17,009 bases of DNA from Bacteroidia bacterium (GCA_026391515.1 JAPLEC010000308.1:1-17009), one strand, 5' to 3'. Positions 7,160-14,862 are shown, counted from the first letter of the stretch. Numbers and translations: made by a program. The notes: a model not told the origin generated them from the letters alone.

Positions 7160-8045
7160 TCCTGTATGGCGCTGATGCCTGTGCTCCCAGACGAGTGACC
7201 GAGATTGCTGCAGCACTGTTTGCGAACTCTGTTGCCTCTTTAAGGTTTTTTCCCTCAGCAATTGCTACTGCCAGAGCTCCGTTAAATACATCACCTGCGG
7301 CAGTCGTATCGATTGGTGTGACTGTTTTCCCGGCAACCATTCCCGTATAACTTTCAGATTTTAGGTAAGCACCTGCTGCCCCCATGGTTATAATGACATT
7401 TTCGACACCTCTCTTACGGAAAACCTCTGCAGCAGCTTCAGCAGTTAGCTCATCATGCACTTTTATTCCTGTAAGTATTTCAGCTTCAGTTTCATCCGGT
7501 GTAATTAACCATGTATGTTTCAGAAGGTAATCGTGTAATTTCTGTGCAGGAGCCGGATTAAGAATCACTTTTATTCCGCTTCCTGCTGCTGTAAGTGCAG
7601 CATATTCCACAGTCATTAACGGAATTTCAAGCTGAAGAAGTAAAATCTCAAATTTCCCCGGTGTAAAGTGATTCAGGGATATATCTTCAGCCAACAGATT
7701 TTCGTTTGATCCGGGAGCAACGACAATGTTATTTTCACCGATTTGATTAACAATAATTAGTGCAACACCCGAAGGAAATTTGTCATCTTGTGCTATGTTA
7801 CGGATGTCAATTCCTTCTTTCTTAAACACTCCCAGAGCCTGTTTGCCAAATAAGTCATTCCCGACCTTTGTAACAAATGTTACTTTCCCTCCAAGCCGTG
7901 CAGCTGCAACTGCCTGGTTGGCTCCTTTACCTCCGGGATTCATGAAAAATGTACCTCCCAGGACTGTTTCTCCCGGTGATGGCAGCTTATCAGTTTTAAT
8001 TACCATATCGGTATTTGAACTGCCTATAACAAGAATTTTTTTCAT
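7149..8045 (-). CDS. rbsK: Ribokinase
   Basis: This 298-residue cytosolic PfkB-family kinase has the full ribokinase pattern. SSNTDMVIKTDKLPSPGET (9-27) and NPGGKGANQAVAAARLGG (36-53) form the sugar-binding part. NPAPA is at 163-167. The anion-hole/catalytic motif is DTTAAGDVFNG (246-256), with D252 as catalytic base. Length and motifs are typical of RbsK, which converts D-ribose and ATP to ribose 5-phosphate for the pentose phosphate pathway. The gene heads the minus-strand set with nucleoside hydrolase, ADP-ribosylglycohydrolase-family protein and permease, which supports ribose as substrate. The nucleoside hydrolase start overlaps its last 11 bases. A 160-base gap upstream contains a GTTTC/GAAAC hairpin that could be a regulatory site; I see no clear -7 box there. 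Confidence 0.93.
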   Translation of the reverse strand: MKKILVIGSSNTDMVIKTDKLPSPGETVLGGTFFMNPGGKGANQAVAAARLGGKVTFVTKVGNDLFGKQALGVFKKEGIDIRNIAQDDKFPSGVALIIVNQIGENNIVVAPGSNENLLAEDISLNHFTPGKFEILLLQLEIPLMTVEYAALTAAGSGIKVILNPAPAQKLHDYLLKHTWLITPDETEAEILTGIKVHDELTAEAAAEVFRKRGVENVIITMGAAGAYLKSESYTGMVAGKTVTPIDTTAAGDVFNGALAVAIAEGKNLKEATEFANSAAAISVTRLGAQASAPYRNEI

Positions 8046-8079
8046 AACGATTTTCTGGGTTTGAAGAATTAAATATCAA

Positions 8080-8143
8080 GTTTCTCGTATTAATATCCCA
8101 CTGTTTCTCATTTCTGAAAACAGAAACCTGAAACATGGGAAAC
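8080..8143. promoter_or_regulatory. GTTTC/GAAAC inverted-repeat cluster upstream of ribokinase
   Basis: GTTTC occurs at 8080-8084 and 8103-8107; GAAAC occurs at 8123-8127, 8130-8134 and 8139-8143. The centre forms a hairpin: TTTCTG (8111-8116), AAAA loop, CAGAAA (8121-8126), extended by GTTTC/GAAAC after a 3-base internal loop. It lies between the dehydrogenase stop (8206) and the ribokinase start (8045). It could be an operator for the ribokinase unit or a transcript-end hairpin for the dehydrogenase. The choice is open. Confidence 0.35.
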
Positions 8144-8205
8144 GATAACAAATAAAAATACTATTTTATCCTGAACAGTTTAATGACTTTCTATAAAATC
8201 TTTTC

Positions 8206-9258
8206 TTATCGGGCTGAAACTGTCGAAAAATCAATCATGGCTTTCATTACCCCATCCCTGTATTCAGCAACAAGGTCGAAAGCCTCTTTGGTATTTTCGA
8301 ACCGAAAGCGATGAGTGATCATATTCTTTACTTCGATCTTGCCGCTTTCCATCAATGCGAGAGCAGTCCCTGTACAATCCACCTGTCTCCGCACGAATTG
8401 AAGCATTATCTCTCTGCGCCGGGTGTTTTCAACATTTATCGACCACCTGTCAAATTCAGGAATACCTACAACCATTATCTTTCCACCCGGTTTCATGATA
8501 TCTACAGCCTGGTCGAGGGCTTCCTGCTGGCCGCAACATTCAAATACAACATCCAATCCCAGGGGTTCTTTTTGCCTTATCTTTTCTACTATATTCTCTT
8601 TCAGAGGATTACCTGTATATTTTGCACCTTCTTTGGAGGCAATTAACAGTCGTTCATCGATTTTATCAGTAACATAGATATTATCAGCTCCTTGTGCTCT
8701 GGCAGCAAGAAGAACGCTAAAACCTATCGGGCCAAATCCAAGTATTCCTATTCTTAGTCCTTTTACGTTACCTGATTTTTTAACAGAATAGATCCCAATA
8801 GCAAGAGGTTCTGATATTGAACCATGATCGGGAGTAAGCTTTTTCGAAAGCAGGAAACAGTTTTCTTCAGGCATCACAATGTACTCCGACAGACATCCTT
8901 CAGCCTGTCCGGGACAACCCAGGAATTTTAATTTCCTGCATGTATGATACCTTCCGGCAAGGCATTGATCGCATTCCCGGCATGGCATAGCCGGCTCAAT
9001 CGCAATTACATCGCCTGGCTTTACTTTTTTTACCGCTTCTCCGGTTTCAACAACAACACCTGCTCCTTCATGCCCCAAAGTGAAAGGGTACTTTACCTTC
9101 TGTGAGCCAATATTGCCTTGCGTATAGTAATGCATATCAGATCCGCAGATCCCCAGAACTATCATTCTGATCTTTACGTCTTCAGGATTCGTGATTACAG
9201 GATCAGGAACATTTTTCATTTCCATTTGTCTGATCCCCGTTAGCATCATTACTTTCAT
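8206..9258 (-). CDS. Zinc-dependent polyol dehydrogenase (sorbitol/xylitol dehydrogenase-like, MDR family)
   Basis: This 350-residue cytosolic enzyme is typical of medium-chain dehydrogenases. Catalytic zinc ligands are C38 (GICGSDMHYY), H63/E64 (LGHEGAG) and E150 (SEPLA), the sorbitol dehydrogenase arrangement. Four structural-zinc cysteines are present at 93, 96, 99 and 107 (CRECDQC, then YHTC). The Rossmann fold shows GFGPIG (174-179), and an Asp after the second strand (YVTDK) favours NAD over NADP. The enzyme should oxidise a sugar alcohol to a ketose. A fructokinase-like gene is transcribed divergently 40 bases away, so a sorbitol-to-fructose-to-fructose-6-phosphate route is plausible. 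It could instead belong with the ribose genes downstream (160-base gap) or oxidise another polyol such as xylitol. Specificity is inference. Confidence 0.88.
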   Translation of the reverse strand: MKVMMLTGIRQMEMKNVPDPVITNPEDVKIRMIVLGICGSDMHYYTQGNIGSQKVKYPFTLGHEGAGVVVETGEAVKKVKPGDVIAIEPAMPCRECDQCLAGRYHTCRKLKFLGCPGQAEGCLSEYIVMPEENCFLLSKKLTPDHGSISEPLAIGIYSVKKSGNVKGLRIGILGFGPIGFSVLLAARAQGADNIYVTDKIDERLLIASKEGAKYTGNPLKENIVEKIRQKEPLGLDVVFECCGQQEALDQAVDIMKPGGKIMVVGIPEFDRWSINVENTRRREIMLQFVRRQVDCTGTALALMESGKIEVKNMITHRFRFENTKEAFDLVAEYRDGVMKAMIDFSTVSAR

Positions 9259-9281
9259 GATTATTTATTATTTTAGCTTAT

Positions 9282-9289
9282 CAAAGATA
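9282..9289 (-). promoter_or_regulatory. TAnnTTTG -7 box for the polyol dehydrogenase gene
   Basis: Minus-strand TATCTTTG lies 24-31 bases upstream of the ATG at 9258, inside the 40-base divergent gap. It is identical to the box upstream of the permease. No clear -33 TTG was found at the usual distance, where the sequence already overlaps the start of the kinase gene. Confidence 0.4.
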
Positions 9290-9298
9290 AAATGTTTA

Positions 9299-10225
9299 AT
9301 GAGAAAAATTTATGGAATAGGTGAGACTGTTTTTGACATCATTTTCAAGGATGGCAGATCCCAGGCAGCCAAACCGGGAGGTTCGGTACTTAATTGTGTC
9401 GTGTCTGTCGGCCGGATAGGATTACCGGTACATTTCATAAGCGAATTTGGTAAAGATAATGTTGGAAACCTGGTCGATAAGTTCCTGAAGGAAAATGGTG
9501 TAAATACCTCTTTTGTAAATCGTTATAGTGATGCGAATACAACTCTGGCGATCGCTTTTCTCGATAATAAAAATGATGCATCTTATACATTTTATAAAAA
9601 CCATCATCCGGATAAATCGAAAACAGCTTCACCTTTAATTAAAAAAAACGATATTCTTCTTTGTGGATCATACTATGCTATCTGGTCCGAAATAAGGACC
9701 AGATTTAAGAATCTTGCAATCCGTGCAAAAAAGAAGGGAGCTCTTGTGATCTATGACCCGAATTTCAGAAAATCACATCTGACTGACCTGAAAAAACTCA
9801 AACCTCTGGTTATAGAAAACATGCAAATGGCTAATATTGTCAGAGGATCAAATGAAGACTTCAGGAATATTTTTGGAGCAGACGATGCAGACAAAGCATA
9901 TAAAGCCATAAAGAATTATTGTCCGAATCTTGTCTATACGGCAAATACAGAAGGTGTTTACGTTATGACACCGGGGTTTTCAGGTAAATTTCCGGTAAGG
10001 AAGATCACCCCTGTAAGCACAATAGGAGCGGGGGACAATTTTAATGCCGGGATAATATGTTCAATTTATCAGAGTAAAATTAGCACTGAACAGCTCGATA
10101 AGCTGACAGAAACAGAGTGGTCAATAGTGATCTCCACAGCTGTCGATTTTGCAACTGAAGTGTGCATGAGTTATGAGAATTATATTTCAAAGGAATTCGC
10201 AACGGAATTCAAATCTAATTCTTAA
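9299..10225 (+). CDS. PfkB-family sugar kinase, fructokinase-like
   Basis: The chosen start at 9299 (MRKIYGIGETVFDIIFKDG) gives 308 residues, the usual PfkB length. An in-frame ATG at 9191 would run 68 bases into the divergent dehydrogenase gene and add an unrelated hydrophobic leader. Motifs are AKPGGSVLNCVVSVGRIG (24-41, the GG sugar-binding signature), YDPNFR (152-157, as in fructokinases and 2-keto-3-deoxygluconate kinases) and TIGAGDNFNAG (241-251), with D246 as catalytic base. It phosphorylates a sugar with ATP in the cytoplasm. Fructose is favoured by the polyol dehydrogenase next door. A ketose or other sugar belonging to the large minus-strand operon cannot be excluded. It ends convergently against the dehydrogenase at 10347, with a repeat-rich 121-base gap between. 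Confidence 0.87.
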   Translation: MRKIYGIGETVFDIIFKDGRSQAAKPGGSVLNCVVSVGRIGLPVHFISEFGKDNVGNLVDKFLKENGVNTSFVNRYSDANTTLAIAFLDNKNDASYTFYKNHHPDKSKTASPLIKKNDILLCGSYYAIWSEIRTRFKNLAIRAKKKGALVIYDPNFRKSHLTDLKKLKPLVIENMQMANIVRGSNEDFRNIFGADDADKAYKAIKNYCPNLVYTANTEGVYVMTPGFSGKFPVRKITPVSTIGAGDNFNAGIICSIYQSKISTEQLDKLTETEWSIVISTAVDFATEVCMSYENYISKEFATEFKSNS

Positions 10226-10233
10226 GTGTTTTT

Positions 10234-10341
10234 CTCTGTGTCTCTCTGTGACTCCTCTGTGTAACTCTGTGTAAGTTTTTCTTTAAGGTTTTTAAGAACT
10301 TACACAGAGGAAAACCTGAGAAGCACAGAGTTCCACAGAGG
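10234..10341. repeat. CTCTGTG-unit inverted repeat array between convergent genes; likely bidirectional terminator
   Basis: Four direct CTCTGTG units (10234-10275) face three inverted CACAGAG units (10303-10341). The inner arms CTCTGTGTAAGTT (10265-10277) and AACTTACACAGAG (10297-10309) are a perfect 13-bp match around a 19-base loop. The outer arms CCTCTGTGTAA (10254-10264) and TTCCACAGAGG (10331-10341) pair with one mismatch. The array fills almost the whole gap between the stop codons at 10225 and 10347, the right place for a shared terminator. There is no clean T-run after the outer stem. Confidence 0.6.
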
Positions 10342-10346
10342 ATTTA

Positions 10347-11609
10347 TTATATAGGATCAGCATGTGCAAGGATGTATTTTTCAGCCTCAAGAGACCAGAT
10401 ATAGTCGTTTTTTGAAACAATCTCATGCAAACCAGCAAGAAAAGGATCTGTTTTTCCCATTTCTCCAAGCTTATAAAGTGAAACCAGCGGCATTGATATA
10501 TTGGTGTAAATCAGCTTTTTGCCGCCAGGGATCTGCGGCAGGTTCAATGTAGCGTCAATAACTGCATCAAGACCTCCTACATGAGTTATCATAACGGCCG
10601 GATTAATTTTCCCTTCTCCCATCAGCTTTAACGATTCGCGCATATCATCAGTGTTCCCGCCAGATGTGCCGACGATATGGGTAAATGCATAATGTACATT
10701 GTAAAAGTTAAACTCTGCCTTGAACTCAGGGTCCGTGGGACCGGCAAAGAAATTCAGACATCCGTCGAATCCAAGAATTGCATCACCCTGTTCAATAACA
10801 GGTTTTACAGGTGCAAAAATGAAAACATCGTCATACCCGGTTCCTCCTGATAGCTCTCTTAAATGTTTTTCAGGGTCATTTATTTTTGCAGTGTTAACAT
10901 AAAAAAGCCTGACACCTTCTTTTGCAGCATGTTCCGGAGTAAAAAGACATGCAGCGCGCGATAACCTGCTATCGTCTACGTCAGTTACAACAAGCAGTCC
11001 GGGTTTCCGATCCTGATGCAGCGCATAATCAATAGCACCAAGCCCCATCGGACCGACACCGGCCAGTATTGCCATTTTACCGCCTTTCCGAATACCCATT
11101 TCATGTTTATACGTTCCGGGTGGAATATGGTAGCTTGCATGAAAAGCTCCGATAATGCACGACATTGGTTCTGACAGAGAAGCAGGGAAAAATGCTTCTC
11201 CGTCATATTGAAGGAGGCAATCTGCTTCCATCACAATATTCGGAATTATAATATGCGTTGCATCACCGCCGATATATCTGTAAGAATATCCGGGTGCATC
11301 GAGAGAACCTGTCTGAGCCATTGCCGGCTGAATTGAAAATTTCTGTCCTTTGCGAAATTTATGTTTCCATTTTTTGCCGACATCAAGGATAACACCCGCA
11401 AATTCATGTCCTATAATTGTGGGATTTATATAGATATCATCAGGAACCCGCTTATGGTCAGCGCCTTGCAGAGAAGCTTTATGAGACGACATGCAGATGC
11501 TGTCGGATATGACCTGTGCAAGGATCTCATTGTCTTTCATCTCAGGGAGGTCAAACTCCTCAAGCCGGAGATCCTTCTTTCCGTAAATCCTTACTGCTTT
11601 TGTCTTCAT
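10347..11609 (-). CDS. Zinc-binding MDR dehydrogenase, L-sorbose-1-phosphate reductase-like
   Basis: The 420-residue product is longer than the usual 350 of MDR enzymes. The catalytic zinc site is preserved: C39 (DSICMSSH), H68/E69 (IIGHEFAG) and E147 (SEPMS). The four structural-zinc cysteines are absent; the loop reads PAMAQTGSLDAPGYSY. The nucleotide fold shows AGVGPMGLGA (183-192) and VVTDVDDSR, whose Asp suggests NAD. Length, the missing structural zinc and general pattern resemble SorE, the L-sorbose-1-phosphate reductase that interconverts a ketose 1-phosphate and a hexitol phosphate. This is from memory and is not proven. It lies 39 bases behind the aldolase-dehydrogenase fusion, whose C-terminal domain ends like a sorbitol-6-phosphate dehydrogenase, so the two may work in series on a polyol phosphate. 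It is the last gene of the large operon. Confidence 0.8.
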   Translation of the reverse strand: MKTKAVRIYGKKDLRLEEFDLPEMKDNEILAQVISDSICMSSHKASLQGADHKRVPDDIYINPTIIGHEFAGVILDVGKKWKHKFRKGQKFSIQPAMAQTGSLDAPGYSYRYIGGDATHIIIPNIVMEADCLLQYDGEAFFPASLSEPMSCIIGAFHASYHIPPGTYKHEMGIRKGGKMAILAGVGPMGLGAIDYALHQDRKPGLLVVTDVDDSRLSRAACLFTPEHAAKEGVRLFYVNTAKINDPEKHLRELSGGTGYDDVFIFAPVKPVIEQGDAILGFDGCLNFFAGPTDPEFKAEFNFYNVHYAFTHIVGTSGGNTDDMRESLKLMGEGKINPAVMITHVGGLDAVIDATLNLPQIPGGKKLIYTNISMPLVSLYKLGEMGKTDPFLAGLHEIVSKNDYIWSLEAEKYILAHADPI

Positions 11610-11648
11610 ATTTCTGAATTTTTCTTTCTGTTGCCGGTTGCCGGACGC

Positions 11649-13622
11649 CTACCCCAGCATCACCTGCCCACCTGTAACCGGAACCGCCTGACCTGTTTCA
11701 TACTCCTGATCCACAATATAAAGCAAGGCTTTCATTAAATCTTCCAGCTTGCATCCTCGCTTCATCGGAACCTTGTCCTCGTAGAATTTTTTTACATCTT
11801 CAATTGTTTTTGCTCCCGGCACCTTTCCTGTTTTCAGATATTGCACAAAAAGTCCGTTATGAGGGTCGGACCATAAGGGCCCTTCATAGAAATTTCCCGG
11901 GCAGATTGAATTGACCTTTATCCTGAAAGGAGCAAGCTCCATCGCAAAGGACTGTGTCAGACCGATTCCTCCGAATTTAGCTCCCGCATAGGCAAAATTT
12001 TTATTGCTTCCGCGAAGACCTGATTTTGAATTAATCTGGATAATATCAGTAAAATGGTCAGGCTTCTCCAGGTTCTGCAGCTTCATAACCTCTGCAGCAT
12101 ACTTGGCACAATGATAATATCCGTTATAATTAATTCCGGTGGTTTTTGAAAATACATCAGGCTCCATTTCGTCAAGACCTCCGGCTTTAAGAACACCGGC
12201 ATTGCTGATCATAAGATCAATACCGCCGAATTCATTTACAGTAACTGCTATGAGATCTTTAACTGAAGAAGAATCAGAGACATCTGTTTTTACAAACAGT
12301 GCTTTGCCCGATGATTTTTCATTATTTAATTTTGATACGAAAGCAGTTCCTTCTTCCTCATTTAGATCAGCGACCACAACATTGAGGTTCATCCTGTACA
12401 GCGCTTCAGCTATTCCTGCACCGAAACCCTGTGCACCTCCTGTGACCACAGCAATTCTATTTGCGAGCTTATTTTCCTGATTTCCCGATTTTGAAATTTT
12501 TCTCCTGTAATTTTCAACCTCCCATTGATCAATAAAAGAAACCTGCTCAGGTGTCAGGAATTTTATTCCGCCACATTGCAAGGCATAATGACAAATTTTT
12601 ATAAGGTCTTCATAAACATCCAGTACAGATTCAGCAGCAGAATAGCTTTCGTCAATTGCCAGAATTCCCATATCCTTAATTACAACAACTTTCGGATAGT
12701 AACCATACTCATTCTTAAAACGGGGGAGCTGGTTTCTGAAAGAATCGAGGATCTTTTCTGTAGTTGAAGACTGTTCAATATAAAGAAATCTTGTTTTACA
12801 ATAAACAATAGCATCGGGAATAAGAGGCAGTGAAATTTTATGGAACTCCTGGTGATTTGTATAATACCTGGAGATCAGTGTGTTATGACGGAATCTGATA
12901 ACTTTTGATTTTTCTTCGGAAAGCATCATTCGTATTCCGGGCAGCACCTTGTGCAATAATGGATTATAAGGCAGCTGTTCAATTTCTGTAATTTGAGGGA
13001 TCTGCTTTTCTATTGTGGTGATAATTTTTTTATAGATTTTCTTTATTTCATCTGTCATATCGGCACCGATAAAAACGCCATGGTTTTCGAGGAAGATTAT
13101 TTTCGGATCGTTTTGAAACTTTTCACGGTAATCAAAAATCTCCTTTTCAAGCTTTTTAAAAAGTGTATAACCGGGATCGGTGTATGGAACGAAAAGCACC
13201 TTATCATCAAAGAGCTGCAGCGTCAGGTTTTTTGCATTCCGGCTGCAAAGCACTCCGTTAATCAGGGTAGGATGAAGGTGAACCACATATTTATAGCGTA
13301 TCAGATCGTGCAGGGATGTCTCAACTGATGGACGCTTATTCTGTGATGGATCGGTAATACTGTTATTCAGGTCTGTCTTAATCTGGTCTTCCCTTATCAC
13401 CGGATCATCAGAATAAACTTTATGTGATATTTCCTGAAGCTTTTCCCTGTTCAAAGCAACGAGACCATCTTCGGTAAGATCGGCCAGCGTATGTCCGCTT
13501 GCCTTTACCCATATGGTTTTTTCGTCTTTATAGGATGTATTCCCACCGCCGGCAATTACGAAGTTCTTATCAGCTCCGTAATGCCTTGATATTTCGATCA
13601 GATCCTTAATTTCCTGATTCAT
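11649..13622 (-). CDS. Bifunctional class II aldolase / short-chain dehydrogenase fusion
   Basis: In this 657-residue two-domain cytosolic protein, residues 1-200 are a class II (zinc) aldolase. IAGGGNTSY (23-31) and KASGHT (40-45) bind phosphate, E101 (RPSVETSLH) is the catalytic Glu, and H115, H117 (HLHP) and H181 (ENHG) are zinc ligands. Residues 200-380 are a linker or helical region. Residues 386-657 are an SDR: TGGAQGFG (394-401), NAG (474-476), S532, Y545 and K549. The C-terminus TGQAVPVTGGQVM resembles sorbitol-6-phosphate dehydrogenase (SrlD). Both active sites look complete. The expected chemistry is retro-aldol cleavage of a sugar phosphate to DHAP plus an aldehyde, and oxidoreduction of a sugar or of that aldehyde. 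It recalls the rhamnulose-1-phosphate aldolase/lactaldehyde dehydrogenase RhaEW, but no rhamnose genes are nearby. It overlaps the PHP gene by 17 bases. Confidence 0.88.
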   Translation of the reverse strand: MNQEIKDLIEISRHYGADKNFVIAGGGNTSYKDEKTIWVKASGHTLADLTEDGLVALNREKLQEISHKVYSDDPVIREDQIKTDLNNSITDPSQNKRPSVETSLHDLIRYKYVVHLHPTLINGVLCSRNAKNLTLQLFDDKVLFVPYTDPGYTLFKKLEKEIFDYREKFQNDPKIIFLENHGVFIGADMTDEIKKIYKKIITTIEKQIPQITEIEQLPYNPLLHKVLPGIRMMLSEEKSKVIRFRHNTLISRYYTNHQEFHKISLPLIPDAIVYCKTRFLYIEQSSTTEKILDSFRNQLPRFKNEYGYYPKVVVIKDMGILAIDESYSAAESVLDVYEDLIKICHYALQCGGIKFLTPEQVSFIDQWEVENYRRKISKSGNQENKLANRIAVVTGGAQGFGAGIAEALYRMNLNVVVADLNEEEGTAFVSKLNNEKSSGKALFVKTDVSDSSSVKDLIAVTVNEFGGIDLMISNAGVLKAGGLDEMEPDVFSKTTGINYNGYYHCAKYAAEVMKLQNLEKPDHFTDIIQINSKSGLRGSNKNFAYAGAKFGGIGLTQSFAMELAPFRIKVNSICPGNFYEGPLWSDPHNGLFVQYLKTGKVPGAKTIEDVKKFYEDKVPMKRGCKLEDLMKALLYIVDQEYETGQAVPVTGGQVMLG

Positions 13623-14862
13623 ATTCTTTTCTGTTTAAATAATATTCTATGACTAATTGTCCGAGTTTGGCCAGTTCATTTCTTTGACCTATGCTCAGGG
13701 TCCCATCGTCGAGTACATAACCCTGACGATCGTGTGCCCTAAGATACTGATGTGCAGCAATAACACATGCTCCATTCCAGGAAATCTTTTTTAAAGATTC
13801 ATCAAGAGATACAGATCCTCTTGCTGTCACGGCTATCGGAGTGAGCTCGGGAGTGTTATGCTCAGTTCCAAAGGTGATGACAAAACCTTTTTCATCGAAA
13901 AACTCAACAAAATTCTTAAGAACTGAAGAATCATTTCTTCCGGGTATCAGTTCAATACATCCGATGCCGAGAGATGAAAGTGTTTTAAAAAGCTTTTCTG
14001 CATCTGCCTCAAATTCAGTATATTTGCCCGAGGCATCATCCAGAAGAACAGGGTAACAAGGGATACCACCGGCTTTGATAATTATCTTAATTATTTTTTT
14101 AAGTTCCAGGAAAGAGCTTTCATCCTCTTCAACAAAGGCAGTACCACCGGCTTTCAGCAAATTCGACCTGATCTCATTTTCAAGTGCAGCCGGATTGCTC
14201 ATTCCTGTCTTTGATTGTTTCCCACCATAAAGAGATTCGATAAATCTTAGCTGATTATCTGTAGTGTCATAGTTTTCAATTGCAAGATACCTGACTGCTT
14301 TCGCAAGATGCCGTTCGCGGACAAGATTATGTGCAAATTTCTTTTTTATGTCTTCATATTTAATTGAAAGCGAGGGATTTATTTGTTGAATCAGATTATT
14401 CAATTTGCCAATCATAGCTTTAATCTGGTTCTGGCTCTCTTTAATAACTTTATTAAGCTGCCATTTCTTTATCCAGGTTAAATCAAAAGGATAGTCAAGC
14501 CCTTTACCGCTGAAATATATCCTGCCGGGATTGTTTGGATCATTTATTCTTATGCCTTTTTTTTGTTCTTCCTTAAGAAGGCCAATAAATTCAATATTGA
14601 ACAGCGGGAAAATATTATTCTGAAGACAACCAATATTGAATGCTTCAAATCCGTCAGTCACAAAAAAATCGTTAATCCCGAGAACAGTGACCTGTTCATC
14701 TTTCGCCATTGTAAATGCTGTTTCCAGCCTGTCGAAGGCACTGAAAGAATAGGGTGTATGTATATGGCCGTTAACCTCCCTGTATTCAGGAAGATTTATA
14801 CCATTCATCCTTTTTTTCAGTTCATCGAACCAGGGAATTTTGGATAGAAAATTTTCCTTCAC
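13606..14862 (-). CDS. PHP-domain metallohydrolase of unknown substrate
   Basis: The 418-residue product starts with GTG at 14862; an in-frame TAG immediately upstream excludes a longer form. A later ATG at 14808 is possible but would remove conserved-looking sequence. The N-terminal PHP signature is NGHIHTPYSFS (H33, H35), followed by GINDF (D65) and NIEFIG (E91). Near the end, ITFGTEHNTPE resembles the closing metal-binding segment of PHP enzymes. PHP proteins are tri-metal phosphoesterases, including histidinol phosphatase and polymerase PHP domains. There is no polymerase or other extra domain, only a mixed helical middle (about 120-250). Overlap with the aldolase fusion (17 bases) and a HAD gene 52 bases upstream place it in a sugar-phosphate pathway, so a phosphatase or cyclic-phosphate hydrolase role is plausible. 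I know no characterised homologue. Confidence 0.78.
   Translation of the reverse strand: MKENFLSKIPWFDELKKRMNGINLPEYREVNGHIHTPYSFSAFDRLETAFTMAKDEQVTVLGINDFFVTDGFEAFNIGCLQNNIFPLFNIEFIGLLKEEQKKGIRINDPNNPGRIYFSGKGLDYPFDLTWIKKWQLNKVIKESQNQIKAMIGKLNNLIQQINPSLSIKYEDIKKKFAHNLVRERHLAKAVRYLAIENYDTTDNQLRFIESLYGGKQSKTGMSNPAALENEIRSNLLKAGGTAFVEEDESSFLELKKIIKIIIKAGGIPCYPVLLDDASGKYTEFEADAEKLFKTLSSLGIGCIELIPGRNDSSVLKNFVEFFDEKGFVITFGTEHNTPELTPIAVTARGSVSLDESLKKISWNGACVIAAHQYLRAHDRQGYVLDDGTLSIGQRNELAKLGQLVIEYYLNRKEYESGN

Noticed and set aside
7160..7261. N-terminal extension of the nucleoside hydrolase
   Set aside because: It would overlap the ribokinase by over 100 bases and bury a clear lipoprotein signal that begins at the ATG at 7159.
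9191..9298. Longer start for the PfkB kinase
   Set aside because: The extra 36 residues are an unrelated hydrophobic stretch that overlaps the divergent dehydrogenase; the kinase fold begins at 9299.
10234..10341. CRISPR array
   Set aside because: Units are about 7-13 bases, irregularly spaced and in both orientations, with no spacers or cas genes.
11649..13622. Direct naming as RhaEW (rhamnulose-1-phosphate aldolase/lactaldehyde dehydrogenase)
   Set aside because: Same domain order, but the C-terminus looks SrlD-like and no rhamnose kinase, isomerase or mutarotase is present.
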